A stretch of 64,000 nucleotides of DNA from contig UCLB01000020.1 of the NCBI GenBank assembly GCA_900473205.1, forward strand, positions 181,178 through 245,177, read 5' to 3'. Shown piece by piece: positions 54,072 through 63,754 of the stretch (the stretch's first letter is position 1; every line of letters starts with the position of its first letter). This DNA is from Hyphomicrobiales bacterium (GTDB lineage: Bacteria; Pseudomonadota; Alphaproteobacteria; Rhizobiales; Rhizobiaceae). Position numbers and translations under genes: made by a program. A model generated the notes under the pieces. That model saw nothing but the letters and a program-made list of their open reading frames with translations, was not told the origin of the DNA and made no database searches.

Positions 54072-55853
54072 CTATATCTCTCCCGATGCCTCTCTACGTC
54101 GGATTTCCAACTCTTCGCTGTAGCGTCTCAGTGTGTGGCTTTCCGTCAGCAGACCCACGGGTCGGTTTTCGATTTTGTCGTTCACCACCGCCAGTGCTTC
54201 GCTTTCTGTGGCGTCGAAGGACGCTGCGGCTTGGCGGGCGTTCATGGTTGGTAGAAGCACGTCGGTCTTGTATCGCAGATAAGTTTCAAGGCTGATCGTT
54301 TTGGAGTCGCGTTCCATGGGATCGGCGTAGATTTCTGGCACCAGAATGATGCCGGCGTAACGGCCGTCGTCGTGGGTCATGATGACGCGTTGCGTTGAGC
54401 CGAGTGGGAATTTTTCCTTGAAGGCTGCAAGGCCGATGCTGACCGGTTCCTTGCGGATGTCGGCGCGCATCATTTTTCCCACGGTCAGGTCGCGGATCCA
54501 GCCGATGTCATGGGCGCTGCGGATGCTTTCGCCACGCAAATGGAAGCGCCATGTCGCAAAGGAATAGCCGAACGTCGTTCGGACCACCAGCGACGTCGTC
54601 ATCACCGCTGCGAGAACCAGCACGGTGATCTGGAAGTCGCCTGTGAGTTCCAGCGCCAGAAACGTCATGGTCAAAGGCCCGCCGATGATGGCTGCTGCGA
54701 AAGCGCTCATGCCGATCACGGCATAGACAATGGGCTGGGTATCGCCGTAGCCGATATAGGGCGCGCAGATGGCGAAGATCTTGCCAAGCAGCGATCCCAT
54801 GAACAAGGACGCGAAGAACAGGCCGCCGCGAAAGCTGGAGCCGATGGAGATCGCGCTGGCTGCGGCTTTAAGAATGAAGATGCCCGCCAGCCCGGCAATC
54901 GTCATGTTTGCATCGAGATTGAGATGCAGTGCCCCGTGGCCGCTGGACAGCACCTGTGGTGAAATCAGCGCCAAGATGCCGACTGCAATGCCGCCGATAG
55001 CAGGCCTCAGCCAAATCGGGATTTTGCTTTTCCGCGCGGTTTCCTCGATGAAAGACACCGCCTGCATGAGGACAATGCCGACGCCGGCGCAGACTGCACC
55101 GAGAAAAATTGCCGGCACATAATCCGGCGGCGTGACTTCGCTGGAGCCAAATATGTCGATGCTGAGACCGTGCTGGGACAACAGCCCCGTGACGATGGTC
55201 GCCACCAGCGCTGAGACGATCAAAGGCGCAAGTGTGACGATGGTATAGGTGCCGATGATGAGTTCGATGGCGTAAAATGCGCCTGTCAGCGGGGCGTTGA
55301 AGGCGGCGGCAATTGCGCCTGCGGCACCGCAGCCAACGAGGATACGCATGTCCCCTCGCCGCAGCTTCAGCTTCACGCCTAGCTTCGATGCGATGCCACT
55401 GGCCACCTGCGTATAGCCAGCTTCCAGCCCGACGGAAGCGCCAAAACCGTTGGATACGATGTTTTGCAAGCAGACGATAACGCTATCGGTCAAGGACAGA
55501 CGCCCGCCATGCAGGGCGTTTGCCTCGATGGGGTCGATCATCGGCTTTTTTCGCGTTTTGGAGATGACGAAAATGATGATGCCGAGAACGACGCCACCCG
55601 CCAGTGGCCCCAGCAAAACGATCCAGCCCGAGAGATCGCTGCTGCTCAAGCGTTCGACGCCGAAGATGAGCACATGAAGCGCGGTGGTTATGGCGCCGAT
55701 CAGGACCACAAAAAGGCCCGAGGCAATTCCGACGAAGAACGCCAGAATGACAAGTGCGATTTCACCACGTCGGAAAATAGCACGCAAGCGGCTGGAGCGC
55801 AGATTGTCGAAGAAGCTGGCCATACTGGGCGCACGGAACGGCTTGGTCGACAT
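54072..55853 (-). CDS. ClC-family chloride channel/transporter
   Basis: A 593-residue ClC protein. It has about ten to twelve hydrophobic segments, G-F-G-A-S-V-G-L-E-A-G-Y-T-Q near residue 140 (the Glu matches the gating Glu of the usual G-R-E-G-P site), R-G-G-L-F-F-A-S-L near residue 345, and a soluble C-terminal part of about 130 residues resembling a CBS pair. GGAGGAG precedes the ATG. The gene is whole: the transposon lies 67 bp beyond its stop codon and may have separated it from its own terminator. Confidence 0.92.
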   Translation of the reverse strand: MSTKPFRAPSMASFFDNLRSSRLRAIFRRGEIALVILAFFVGIASGLFVVLIGAITTALHVLIFGVERLSSSDLSGWIVLLGPLAGGVVLGIIIFVISKTRKKPMIDPIEANALHGGRLSLTDSVIVCLQNIVSNGFGASVGLEAGYTQVASGIASKLGVKLKLRRGDMRILVGCGAAGAIAAAFNAPLTGAFYAIELIIGTYTIVTLAPLIVSALVATIVTGLLSQHGLSIDIFGSSEVTPPDYVPAIFLGAVCAGVGIVLMQAVSFIEETARKSKIPIWLRPAIGGIAVGILALISPQVLSSGHGALHLNLDANMTIAGLAGIFILKAAASAISIGSSFRGGLFFASLFMGSLLGKIFAICAPYIGYGDTQPIVYAVIGMSAFAAAIIGGPLTMTFLALELTGDFQITVLVLAAVMTTSLVVRTTFGYSFATWRFHLRGESIRSAHDIGWIRDLTVGKMMRADIRKEPVSIGLAAFKEKFPLGSTQRVIMTHDDGRYAGIILVPEIYADPMERDSKTISLETYLRYKTDVLLPTMNARQAAASFDATESEALAVVNDKIENRPVGLLTESHTLRRYSEELEIRRREASGEI

Positions 55854-55888
55854 GATTTCTCCTCCGGCAGTTCGCTTAAGCTTTCAGG

Positions 55889-56719
55889 TCAGAACGCCTC
55901 AGCCGACATATCGATTTCAAACCGCATCTGGTCGTAACCCGGCTCGACGTGATCGGGCGTCTCACCCATGACTATGTCATAATCCAGAGGCGTGTGCATG
56001 TGTGTGAGGATCGCCCGTTTGGGTGCCAACCTCTCGATCCAGCCCATAGACTGTTCCATGGAAAGATGGCTGGGGTGGAAACGATATTGCAGCGTATCGA
56101 TAATGAGCATATCGAGCCCACTCAAATTGGCGATGGCCTGTGCCGGAAAATCGCTGACATCGGTGCAGTAGGCCACATCGCCGATGCGAAATCCCAGCGA
56201 ATGGGTATCGCCATGCTGTTGCAGATGCGGCTTGAACGAGATGGTTCCGCCTGCCCCATTGATTGCGATTTCGGCGTCCAGATCGTCTATGAGATGCGGC
56301 TCGACGATGGGCGGGTAATTGCTGCCCGGCGGCGTCTCAAGGCAGTAGGGAAAGCCGTCGCGAATGCGCTGCATCGTAACCGGGTCGGCATAAACAGGAA
56401 TGCGAACTCGGCTGGAAATGAAATATCCGCGCAGATCATCGATACCATGCAGATGGTCGGCATGGGCGTGGGTATAGAGAACCGCATCGATATGCGCGAC
56501 TTTCGCGGCAATCAGTTGCGCGCGCAGATCCGGCCCCGTATCGATAACGACAGTCGTGACGCCGCCATCCGGGGCGAATTGCTCGACCATGAAGGCGGCA
56601 CGGGTGCGTTGGTTCTTCGGGTTATCAGGATTACAGGCACCCCAGTCGCCGTTGATACGCGGCACGCCGGGCGATGAGCCGCAACCGAGTATCGTGAACC
56701 GACGCCGAAAGCCTGCCAC
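55889..56719 (-). CDS. MBL-fold metallohydrolase (PhnP-like)
   Basis: A 276-residue metallo-beta-lactamase-fold hydrolase: I-L-G-C-G-S-S-P-G-V-P near residue 10 as in PhnP phosphodiesterases, the metal motif Y-T-H-A-H-A-D-H-L near residue 82, then S-L-G-F-R-I-G-D, T-D-V-S-D-F, and L-T-H-M-H. It may cleave a cyclic phosphodiester or nucleotide; substrate not shown. GTG start, 3 nt after tatD, last of the dac-tmk-holB-metG-tatD-MBL series. Confidence 0.9.
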   Translation of the reverse strand: MAGFRRRFTILGCGSSPGVPRINGDWGACNPDNPKNQRTRAAFMVEQFAPDGGVTTVVIDTGPDLRAQLIAAKVAHIDAVLYTHAHADHLHGIDDLRGYFISSRVRIPVYADPVTMQRIRDGFPYCLETPPGSNYPPIVEPHLIDDLDAEIAINGAGGTISFKPHLQQHGDTHSLGFRIGDVAYCTDVSDFPAQAIANLSGLDMLIIDTLQYRFHPSHLSMEQSMGWIERLAPKRAILTHMHTPLDYDIVMGETPDHVEPGYDQMRFEIDMSAEAF

Positions 56720-56722
56720 TGC

Positions 56723-57505
56723 CTACACCTTCGTCATTTTCGAAAAGCAGCGAAGCGCGTTCTCGGTGGTGATTTCTGCCATGCGCTCATAGGCAATGCC
56801 GTGAACCTCGGCCAGAACTTCCGCCGTGTTGACGACGTAGGAAGGCTCATTGCGTTTTCCGCGCCAGCGCTTCGGTGCCAGATAGGGCGCATCGGTTTCC
56901 ACCAGCAGCCGATCCAGCGGAACGGTTGCGGCGATATCGCGAATATCCTGCGACTTTGGGAAGGTCAGAATGCCTGAAAACGAAACGTAGCCACCAAGCT
57001 CCACGCCAACTTTTGCCAGTTCAGGCCCAGCCGAAAAGCAATGTAGAATGAAGGGGAAGGCCCCCTTCCCGCTTTCTTCGCGCAGAATCGCAATCATGTC
57101 GTCATCGGCGCTGCGGCTGTGAATGACGAGCGGCAGCTGAGTGATCCGCGCAGCCTCGATGTGACGTCGCAGGCCAGTCTTCTGGTCTTCCGGCTTTTGC
57201 GTATCGTAGAAATAATCCAGACCCGCCTCGCCGATTGCCACGATCTTGTCATGGCTGTTGGCCAGCTGAACCAGATCGTCTGCCATGATATCGAGTTCTT
57301 CATCTGCATTGTTCGGATGCGTGCCTACCGAACAGAAGACCGAGGGATATTTCTCCGCGATCTTCAGCAGTTCGCCCAAGCGCGCGACGCGGGTAGAGAT
57401 CGTCACCATCTGACGAACGCCGGATGCGTGAGCGCGCGCGATGATATCGTCGCGCTCCGCATCGAAATCGGCAAAATCCAGATGGCAATGGGTATCGATC
57501 AGCAT
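56723..57505 (-). CDS. tatD: TatD-family deoxyribonuclease
   Basis: A 260-residue TIM-barrel metal-dependent hydrolase: I-D-T-H-C-H-L-D-F at the start, V-G-T-H-P-N near residue 61, G-E-A-G-L-D-Y near residue 92, H-S-R-S-A, L-H-C-F-S-A-G, and E-T-D-A-P-Y near residue 205. It acts as a 3'-5' exonuclease on DNA/RNA ends or on D-aminoacyl substrates, depending on the homologue. It lies 6 nt downstream of metG. Confidence 0.94.
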   Translation of the reverse strand: MLIDTHCHLDFADFDAERDDIIARAHASGVRQMVTISTRVARLGELLKIAEKYPSVFCSVGTHPNNADEELDIMADDLVQLANSHDKIVAIGEAGLDYFYDTQKPEDQKTGLRRHIEAARITQLPLVIHSRSADDDMIAILREESGKGAFPFILHCFSAGPELAKVGVELGGYVSFSGILTFPKSQDIRDIAATVPLDRLLVETDAPYLAPKRWRGKRNEPSYVVNTAEVLAEVHGIAYERMAEITTENALRCFSKMTKV

Positions 57506-57511
57506 CTGTCT

Positions 57512-59062
57512 TTAAGCCTCTGGCGCTACATAACGCGGGAAGACCGGCTTCGGTGCTTCGAGCGGCGTGCCCGGCACCAGACGACCAGCCTCACCCAACG
57601 CCGTGAAATCGCGCTTGTCCGCAGGCGCGGCCACCAGATCGAGCAGCTTTTCGCAAGAACCCGGCATGAAAGGCTGAAGCAGAATGCCGATCTGGCGCAC
57701 CACTTCCGCAGTCACGTAGAGAACTGTGCCCATCCGCTCCGGATCGGTTTTCTTCAGCGCCCACGGTTCTTGGCCTGCGAAGTAGCGGTCGGTTTCCGAA
57801 ACGACGGCGATGATGGCGGCCAGCGCCTTGTGGATCATCTGCTTGCCCATCTCGTCGCGGCATGTTGCCAGCAATGCATCGGCCGCAGCCAGCATGGCCT
57901 TGTCTTCTTCCGTATAGGCGCCGGGTGTCGGAACCTGCCCGTCGCAGTTCTTGACGATCATGGAGAGCGAACGGCTGGCTAGATTGCCGATACCGTTTGC
58001 CAGATCGGCGTTGATGCGGATGCCGATGCCTTCTTCGCTGTAGCTGCCGTCCTGTCCAAAGGACACTTCGCGCAGGAAGAAGTAGCGCACCTGATCCAGC
58101 CCGAAATGGTTCACCAGATTGACGGGATCGACCACGTTGCCGAGCGACTTCGACATCTTCTCGCCCTTGTTGAGCAGGAAGCCATGCGCATAAACCCGCT
58201 TGGGCAGCGGCAGGCCGGCGCTCATCAGGAAGGCAGGCCAGTAGACCGCGTGGAAGCGGATGATGTCCTTGCCGATAATGTGAACGTCGGCTGGCCAGTA
58301 CTTGGCACGCGGACCGTTCTTGTCTTCGATATAGCCGGTCGCGGTGATGTAGTTGGTCAGCGCATCGACCCACACGTACATGACATGCTTGGGATCATTA
58401 GGAACCTTGATGCCCCAATCGAAGGTGGTGCGCGAAACCGAGAGATCCTTGAGGCCGGATTTGACGAAGGACATGATCTCATTGCGGCGCTCGGCCGGAC
58501 CAATGAAATCCGGGTTTTCTTCGTAAAGCTTCAGCAGCTTGTCCTGATATTCGGACAGCTTGAAGAAATAGCTTTCTTCCTCGACCCATTCGACCGGCGT
58601 GCCCTGCGGCCCGTAGCGAACGCCATCGGCACGCACTTCCGTTTCGTCCTCGGCGTAATAGGCCTCGTCACGCACGGAGTACCAGCCGGCGTAGCTGTCC
58701 TTATAGATGTCGCCGCTATCGGCCATCAGGTTCCAGATGTTGCGCGACGTCTCGTGGTGACGCTCTTCCGTGGTGCGGATGAAATCGTCATTGGAGGCGT
58801 TGAGCAGCTTGCCCATTTCGCGGAACTGGTCGGAATTACGCTGTGCCAGCTCTTCCGGTGCGATGCCCTCGGCGCGTGCGGTCTGCTGCATCTTCTGGCC
58901 GTGTTCGTCCGTGCCCGTCAGAAAGAAGACGTCCTTACCATCCAGACGCTGAAAACGCGCCATGGCATCCGTCGCGATCAGTTCATAGGCATGGCCGATA
59001 TGCGGCTTGCCGTTGGGATAGGAAATCGCTGTGGTGATGTAGAAAGGTGTCTTGTCTGTCAT
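57512..59062 (-). CDS. metG: Methionyl-tRNA synthetase
   Basis: A 516-residue class Ia aminoacyl-tRNA synthetase charging tRNA(Met). The HIGH motif is in [12 protein letters not shown] near residue 22; K-M-S-K-S is in [10 protein letters not shown] near residue 303; the anticodon-binding helical domain follows. It is the short form without the zinc-knuckle Cys set and without a C-terminal dimerisation domain, as in other Alphaproteobacteria. Lies between holB and tatD. Confidence 0.96.
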   Translation of the reverse strand: MTDKTPFYITTAISYPNGKPHIGHAYELIATDAMARFQRLDGKDVFFLTGTDEHGQKMQQTARAEGIAPEELAQRNSDQFREMGKLLNASNDDFIRTTEERHHETSRNIWNLMADSGDIYKDSYAGWYSVRDEAYYAEDETEVRADGVRYGPQGTPVEWVEEESYFFKLSEYQDKLLKLYEENPDFIGPAERRNEIMSFVKSGLKDLSVSRTTFDWGIKVPNDPKHVMYVWVDALTNYITATGYIEDKNGPRAKYWPADVHIIGKDIIRFHAVYWPAFLMSAGLPLPKRVYAHGFLLNKGEKMSKSLGNVVDPVNLVNHFGLDQVRYFFLREVSFGQDGSYSEEGIGIRINADLANGIGNLASRSLSMIVKNCDGQVPTPGAYTEEDKAMLAAADALLATCRDEMGKQMIHKALAAIIAVVSETDRYFAGQEPWALKKTDPERMGTVLYVTAEVVRQIGILLQPFMPGSCEKLLDLVAAPADKRDFTALGEAGRLVPGTPLEAPKPVFPRYVAPEA

Positions 59063-59173
59063 GACGCTCGATCGGCTTTACGGTCTGTTTTTGAGATAGA
59101 CCGCTCTTAACCTATTGCAGGGCCGAGTGAAACACCAACTTCCCCAAAATGGGTATGATTTATACCTAGGCCT

Positions 59174-60199
59174 TCAAACCGAGCGCATGTCTTCCAGAAT
59201 GGAAAGCACCATCTGCTTCTTGTCCAGATTGTAGGCCTGCGCGATGGTGATGCGCTCTGACAGCGAAGACGACAGGCGCGCATGACGCTCGGCGGCGTTG
59301 AGGTCACCCGCCATGGCCGCTGCTCTTGCCCGGTCCATCAAAGCTTCGGTGGCATGTTCCATGAAGAAGCCGAGAACGATATCGCCATCCTTCTGGGCCA
59401 GAACATCGGCCAGCTTGTGCATCTGCTTGCGGGCGGAGGGTCCGGTCGCCGCCATGACCTCGCCGAAGACATCGACGATATCTGCGCCACCGTAATTCAG
59501 CAGCTTCAGCGCCTGCGAAACGCTACCCTTCGAGGCTTCCAGAAGCGTATCGCGCTTTTCGGCAGACATGCTCAGCCCGAGGTTCTGCAGCGCAAGCTCC
59601 ATATCTTGGTTCTGCAAGGGCAGCAGACGAAGCGGCATGCAGCGGGAGCGGATGGTGGGCAAAAGCTTGCCCGGCGCGTGTGATAACACCAAAAACATCG
59701 CCCGTTTTGGCGGTTCTTCCAGTATCTTCAAAATCGCGTTGGCGGCGTTGCGGTTCAGGTCATCAGCGGGATCGATGATGACGATGCGCCAGTTGCCGGT
59801 GCCAGAGGTCTGCGAGAAGAAATGCCCTGCCCTGCGCACCTCATCCACCGTGATCGCGGATTTGACCTTACCGGTCTTTTCATCGACCGGACGTGTCAGA
59901 TGCAGCAGATTATGCGATGCGCCTGAGGAAATCTGGCGGCTGACCATCGAATCGTGATCGGGATCGGCCATTGTTTCCGGTGCCTGCGAAGGCTCCGGGT
60001 GTGACAGGACATGGTTGGCAAAGCGGAAGGCCAGTGTCGCCTTGCCGATACCCTCAGGTCCTTCGATGAGAACGGCATGATGGCCTTTTCCGGAGCGGTA
60101 GGATTGCGCCAGAAACTGCTCCGCCTCGTCATGGCCGAACAGCTTGGTATTTTCCTGCGGCGGAATCGCACCGTCCAGAACGCCCTGTACGTCGCTCAT
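59174..60199 (-). CDS. holB: DNA polymerase III delta-prime subunit
   Basis: A 341-residue clamp-loader subunit. P-loop-like G-P-E-G-I-G-K-A-T near residue 46, [14 protein letters not shown] near residue 155, then the SRC-like I-R-S-R-C-M-P-L near residue 184. It opens the beta clamp with delta and tau/gamma. ATG 60199 overlaps the tmk stop by 4 nt; the longer open frame upstream is antisense-like and lacks family resemblance. Confidence 0.94.
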   Translation of the reverse strand: MSDVQGVLDGAIPPQENTKLFGHDEAEQFLAQSYRSGKGHHAVLIEGPEGIGKATLAFRFANHVLSHPEPSQAPETMADPDHDSMVSRQISSGASHNLLHLTRPVDEKTGKVKSAITVDEVRRAGHFFSQTSGTGNWRIVIIDPADDLNRNAANAILKILEEPPKRAMFLVLSHAPGKLLPTIRSRCMPLRLLPLQNQDMELALQNLGLSMSAEKRDTLLEASKGSVSQALKLLNYGGADIVDVFGEVMAATGPSARKQMHKLADVLAQKDGDIVLGFFMEHATEALMDRARAAAMAGDLNAAERHARLSSSLSERITIAQAYNLDKKQMVLSILEDMRSV

Positions 60200-60867
60200 T
60201 CCGCGACTTCCGAAAGGCTGGCCATTTTGGCAAGCAGCGGTTCTACGAATGAGAGAACGTCTTCCGTTACTTCGGTCTGAGGCTGGTCTGCATTGACGAT
60301 GCGGCAACGACGCGGCTCGTTGAGAGCAATGTCGAGATAGGCCTCGCGGCGCTTCTCGTGTGTCTCAAGCTCTTCTTTTTCGAAACGGTCAGGTGCAGCA
60401 CCCTCGTCCGCTCTTTTGCGTGCACGGGCAAGGCCCGCGGCAGCTGGAATATCGAATATCAACGTCATATCCGGCATGGTACCATCAATGGCGATGCGCT
60501 GAAGGGTTTCGATGAATTCCGGCTCCAGATTACCCGTTGTGCCCTGATAAACGCGCGAGGAATCGAGAAAACGATCGCACAGAACCACCGCACCTTTTTC
60601 CAGAGCCGGGCGAATGACTTCCTCGACATGATCATTTCGCGCAGCGGCAAAAAGCATGGCTTCCATACGCACGCCGAAGGGTTCTGCCGCGCCGGACAAA
60701 AGCACATGCCGCACAGCTTCCGCACCCGGCGAACCACCCGGCTCCCGTGTTACCACGACATCCAGCCCGCGCGCGCGCAAGGTTTCCGCCAACAGGCGAA
60801 TCTGGGTGGATTTGCCAGCGCCCTCGCCGCCTTCAAAGCTGATGAACAATCCGTTGTTTTCGGGCAA
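60196..60867 (-). CDS. tmk: Thymidylate kinase
   Basis: A 223-residue dTMP kinase: P-loop [11 protein letters not shown] near residue 11, the D-R-Y-equivalent C-D-R-F-L-D-S near residue 98, and T-R-E-P-G-G-S-P near residue 40. It makes dTDP for DNA synthesis. TTG start (L-P-E-N-N-G). Coupled to holB through a 4-nt overlap. Confidence 0.95.
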   Translation of the reverse strand: MPENNGLFISFEGGEGAGKSTQIRLLAETLRARGLDVVVTREPGGSPGAEAVRHVLLSGAAEPFGVRMEAMLFAAARNDHVEEVIRPALEKGAVVLCDRFLDSSRVYQGTTGNLEPEFIETLQRIAIDGTMPDMTLIFDIPAAAGLARARKRADEGAAPDRFEKEELETHEKRREAYLDIALNEPRRCRIVNADQPQTEVTEDVLSFVEPLLAKMASLSEVAE

Positions 60868-60939
60868 AATCTCTTCCTGACTTCAGGTTTACGCCAGTCC
60901 GTGTTTAACGCATATCAGCGCATTGCGAAACCTCAGGCG

Positions 60940-62106
60940 CTACAACCAAAAGAACAATAGTTCTTTCAGCGCGCCTGCCGCGTTTTGCGTCAGCGTTCCC
61001 GTTTCCACGGCTGCCGTCGTGTAAAGCGGCACTTCGCGCAGGAGTTTTTCGCCGGAATAAATCTTTAGCGTCGCGGCGTTGTAATCGGCCGCCAGTGGCG
61101 CATTTAGCGGCCAGTTATAGACGATGCGACCGGACAGTCTATCTGGGTTGTTGATCGGGACCAGTACGCTTACCGCTTCATGCACGGTCAAATCCACAGC
61201 AGATGTCGCACCGCCATAGATGCCAATATTTCCGACTGTTTCGTTCTTCTGGAACAGATTGCGCTTCTCAAAGGCTGTCAGGCCCCATTCCACCACTCGA
61301 CGTGCTTCTTCCTGCCGGGTCTTGTCGTCGGGCAAACCGGCAAGCGTCAGATAGATGCGGCGGCCATCGCGTTCGGCGGAGACAACGGCAGAAAAGCCAT
61401 GGCCTTCGGCAAAGCCTAGCCCCATGCCATCAATGCCATTGCCAAGAAGCGAGTTCTTGTTGCGCTGAAAAATACGGTTCCACTCGAAATCCGGCTTGCT
61501 GAACAGGCTGTAGCGTTCTCCGAATGTCTCATGAATGTGCTTGGCCAGCACGACCATGTCTTTGGCCGTCGTGTTGCTGACCTGATCCGGCAGTCCGGTG
61601 GAATTGGCGAAGGAGCTGCCGGTCATGCCCAGTTCCGCCGCGCGGGCCGTCATGCGCTTGGCGAAGGCTGGGTCGGAGCCAGCCATGCCCTCTGCAATGA
61701 TGAGGCAGCCGTCATTGGCGTTCTGAACGATGATACCCGTCAGCAGATCATTGATGCTGACCGAGGACTTCAACGCCGCAAACATGGTGGATGTGCGAGA
61801 GGGTGCGCCACCGGTGCGCCAGGCATATTCGGAAACCGGATAGCTGGTGTCTGCGCTTACCTGCCCTTTGGAAAGCGCATCCGAAATCACCTCCACCGTC
61901 ATAAGCTTGGCGAGGGACGCAGGCGGAAACTGCGTGTTTTCATTGACGGCTAGCAGAACTGTACCGGTTTCGGCGTCGATCATATAGGCCTGCTGGGCTT
62001 TGGTCGCCAGAGGGCCGGATTGCGCCTGTGCGGCAGAAACGCCAGCGCCAATACAGGCCGCAGCAAAAAGCGCAATGCGAAGATGTCGGTTGATTGTTTT
62101 GCGCAT
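60940..62106 (-). CDS. D-alanyl-D-alanine carboxypeptidase (PBP5/6-like) with altered catalytic motifs
   Basis: A 388-residue periplasmic penicillin-binding protein: signal peptide to A-Q-A-Q near residue 29, a peptidase S11 domain and a C-terminal beta domain ending in an amphipathic L-K-E-L-L-F-F-W-L anchor. S-x-x-K is intact (Ser64-L-A-Lys67). The S-x-N box reads Asn129-Ala-Asn131, and the K-T-G box reads G229-L-G231 (in D-G-M-G-L-G-F-A-E). Two of three motifs therefore lack the usual side chains, so full carboxypeptidase activity is doubtful; it might bind peptidoglycan or be an adapted form. It lies upstream of tmk on the same strand. Confidence 0.85.
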   Translation of the reverse strand: MRKTINRHLRIALFAAACIGAGVSAAQAQSGPLATKAQQAYMIDAETGTVLLAVNENTQFPPASLAKLMTVEVISDALSKGQVSADTSYPVSEYAWRTGGAPSRTSTMFAALKSSVSINDLLTGIIVQNANDGCLIIAEGMAGSDPAFAKRMTARAAELGMTGSSFANSTGLPDQVSNTTAKDMVVLAKHIHETFGERYSLFSKPDFEWNRIFQRNKNSLLGNGIDGMGLGFAEGHGFSAVVSAERDGRRIYLTLAGLPDDKTRQEEARRVVEWGLTAFEKRNLFQKNETVGNIGIYGGATSAVDLTVHEAVSVLVPINNPDRLSGRIVYNWPLNAPLAADYNAATLKIYSGEKLLREVPLYTTAAVETGTLTQNAAGALKELLFFWL

Positions 62107-62245
62107 GAAAACGCCAGCCCGCCGTCCTGTAGTGTTAAGCCCGCGCCTCACGACGTCAACGATGCGACGCCGACGAGGGCACGCACATCGAGAATCGCTA
62201 CGCAGTTACGGAGAGTATGCGCAAGACTGCTGCAAAGGGCAAAGA

Positions 62246-63295
62246 TCAGCGACCCTTGCCCTGCTTGTTTTTCACGAAATTGAGGATGGACTGCTCGGTC
62301 AACTGACCGCGCTTGACGAGAACCGTATCGAAAGCGCTTGCGGCCTTGGAGACGGGTGCCTCTTCCGAATAGGCAGAGGCAAAGCGGGCCGATGGTGTCG
62401 GCGCGCGCAGGAAGTTGCCTTCCGGGCGCTCAACGATGAAAGGACCGATTTCCGGCAGGATCACGAACTGCTCAGCGCCCTGCCCCATAACGGGTGCCGG
62501 ACCGTTGACCAACGGCATGGCCTGCAACGCAGCGTTCTTCTTGGTCCCCGCCATGGCCATCTGCGCGGAACCGCCATAGGCCGGGCTCTGAGGGATCGGA
62601 ATATTCGTCGCCGAAGCGGATGCGACCATCACGCCCGTTGCGATCTGACCTTCAGGATTGATACCCGGGTTGCGGGAACCCTTGGGTGAATAGGACGCCA
62701 TCAAATAGGGCATGTCGTGGCCGTCAAGCGGTGCGCGACCAACATATTGCACCCGCACATTGGCGGTGCCAGTTGCCTTCATGTCCAGCAGATCAGCCGT
62801 CTTGCTGGAAACATCGATCAGGCGGCCTTCGTGGAAAGGTCCGCGGTCATTGACGCGAACGATGACGGAAGAACCGTTGTTGAGATTTGTAACGCGGGCA
62901 TAGCTGGGCAGCGGAAAGGTCGGATGCGCGGCAGAAAGATGTTCCTTGTCGTAGGCCTCGCCGTTGGCGGTCAAGCGGCCGTGGAACGCGGAGCCGTACC
63001 AGGATGCAAGGCCGGACTTGTCGTAATTCTGCTCTTCCTTGGGGAAATAGCGACGACCCTTGACGGTGTAAGCATTACCAACAAGAAAACGCCCGCCGCC
63101 CTTGGGAATGTTCGCGCCATCGGCAACACGCGGGCTTGCCTTCACGCCATATTCCGACTCGGAAAAATATTCCTTGCTGCGCTTCGGCTTTGTTTCGGTC
63201 TTCGACGTGGTCGAACAGGATGCGGTCGCTGCGCACAGAACGGCAATGCCGAGCCACTTCGCGCTCACACCGACTTTCGTAACCGTAGAGTTCAA
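62246..63295 (-). CDS. rlpA: RlpA-family septal ring lipoprotein (lytic transglycosylase type)
   Basis: A 349-residue lipoprotein (lipobox A-T-A-S-C near residue 27) with a double-psi beta-barrel domain (about 95-185): G-L-A-S-W-Y-G-S-A-F-H-G-R-L-T-A-N-G-E, then V-R-V-N-D-R-G-P-F and D-V-S-S-K-T-A-D-L. Active RlpA cleaves peptidoglycan strands lacking stem peptides at the septum. No SPOR domain is seen; the C-terminal 130 residues look low-complexity. The start is TTG 63295. Confidence 0.9.
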   Translation of the reverse strand: MNSTVTKVGVSAKWLGIAVLCAATASCSTTSKTETKPKRSKEYFSESEYGVKASPRVADGANIPKGGGRFLVGNAYTVKGRRYFPKEEQNYDKSGLASWYGSAFHGRLTANGEAYDKEHLSAAHPTFPLPSYARVTNLNNGSSVIVRVNDRGPFHEGRLIDVSSKTADLLDMKATGTANVRVQYVGRAPLDGHDMPYLMASYSPKGSRNPGINPEGQIATGVMVASASATNIPIPQSPAYGGSAQMAMAGTKKNAALQAMPLVNGPAPVMGQGAEQFVILPEIGPFIVERPEGNFLRAPTPSARFASAYSEEAPVSKAASAFDTVLVKRGQLTEQSILNFVKNKQGKGR

Positions 63296-63562
63296 ATCCT
63301 ATGCCCCGTGCTGCTGCTGGGTCGCCTTTGCGACAACCCCTCTCTCGCCTCGATTGTCATGCCCCTGACACCGAAGCACCTAACAGGCCCTTAATCTTGC
63401 CCGTAACATGGCAAAAATGCGAACGGCACATACGAATTCGATAAAATTGTAATGAACGTGGTTAGCCATTGGTTAATGCGCAACGCATCCAAACCATGCC
63501 GAAATGCCCGCGCAGACGGATTGACGGGATAGGCCAAACAGTTATAAAGCCACGCGTAAGAC

Positions 63563-63652
63563 GGATGGGTGTCCGAGTGGTTTAAGGAACCGGTCTTGAA
63601 AACCGGCGTGCGTGAGAGCGTACCGTGGGTTCGAATCCCACCCCATCTGCCA
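63563..63652 (+). tRNA. tRNA-Ser (anticodon UGA)
   Basis: A 90-nt class II tRNA gene with encoded CCA. The acceptor stem GGATGGG pairs with CCCATCT (one G-T), with discriminator G. The anticodon loop CTTGAAA gives anticodon TGA, followed by a long serine-type variable arm and the T-arm GTGGGTTCGAATCCCAC. It decodes UCA. Confidence 0.95.
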
Positions 63653-63754
63653 GCGCCTTGAGAATGTCGAACACCGCCGTTCGCTCTCGTCCTCCCTGAA
63701 TTTACCACTTCCTCTGCCGCATGTTCGCCATTGCGATCGGTATTGGGAAAGCTG

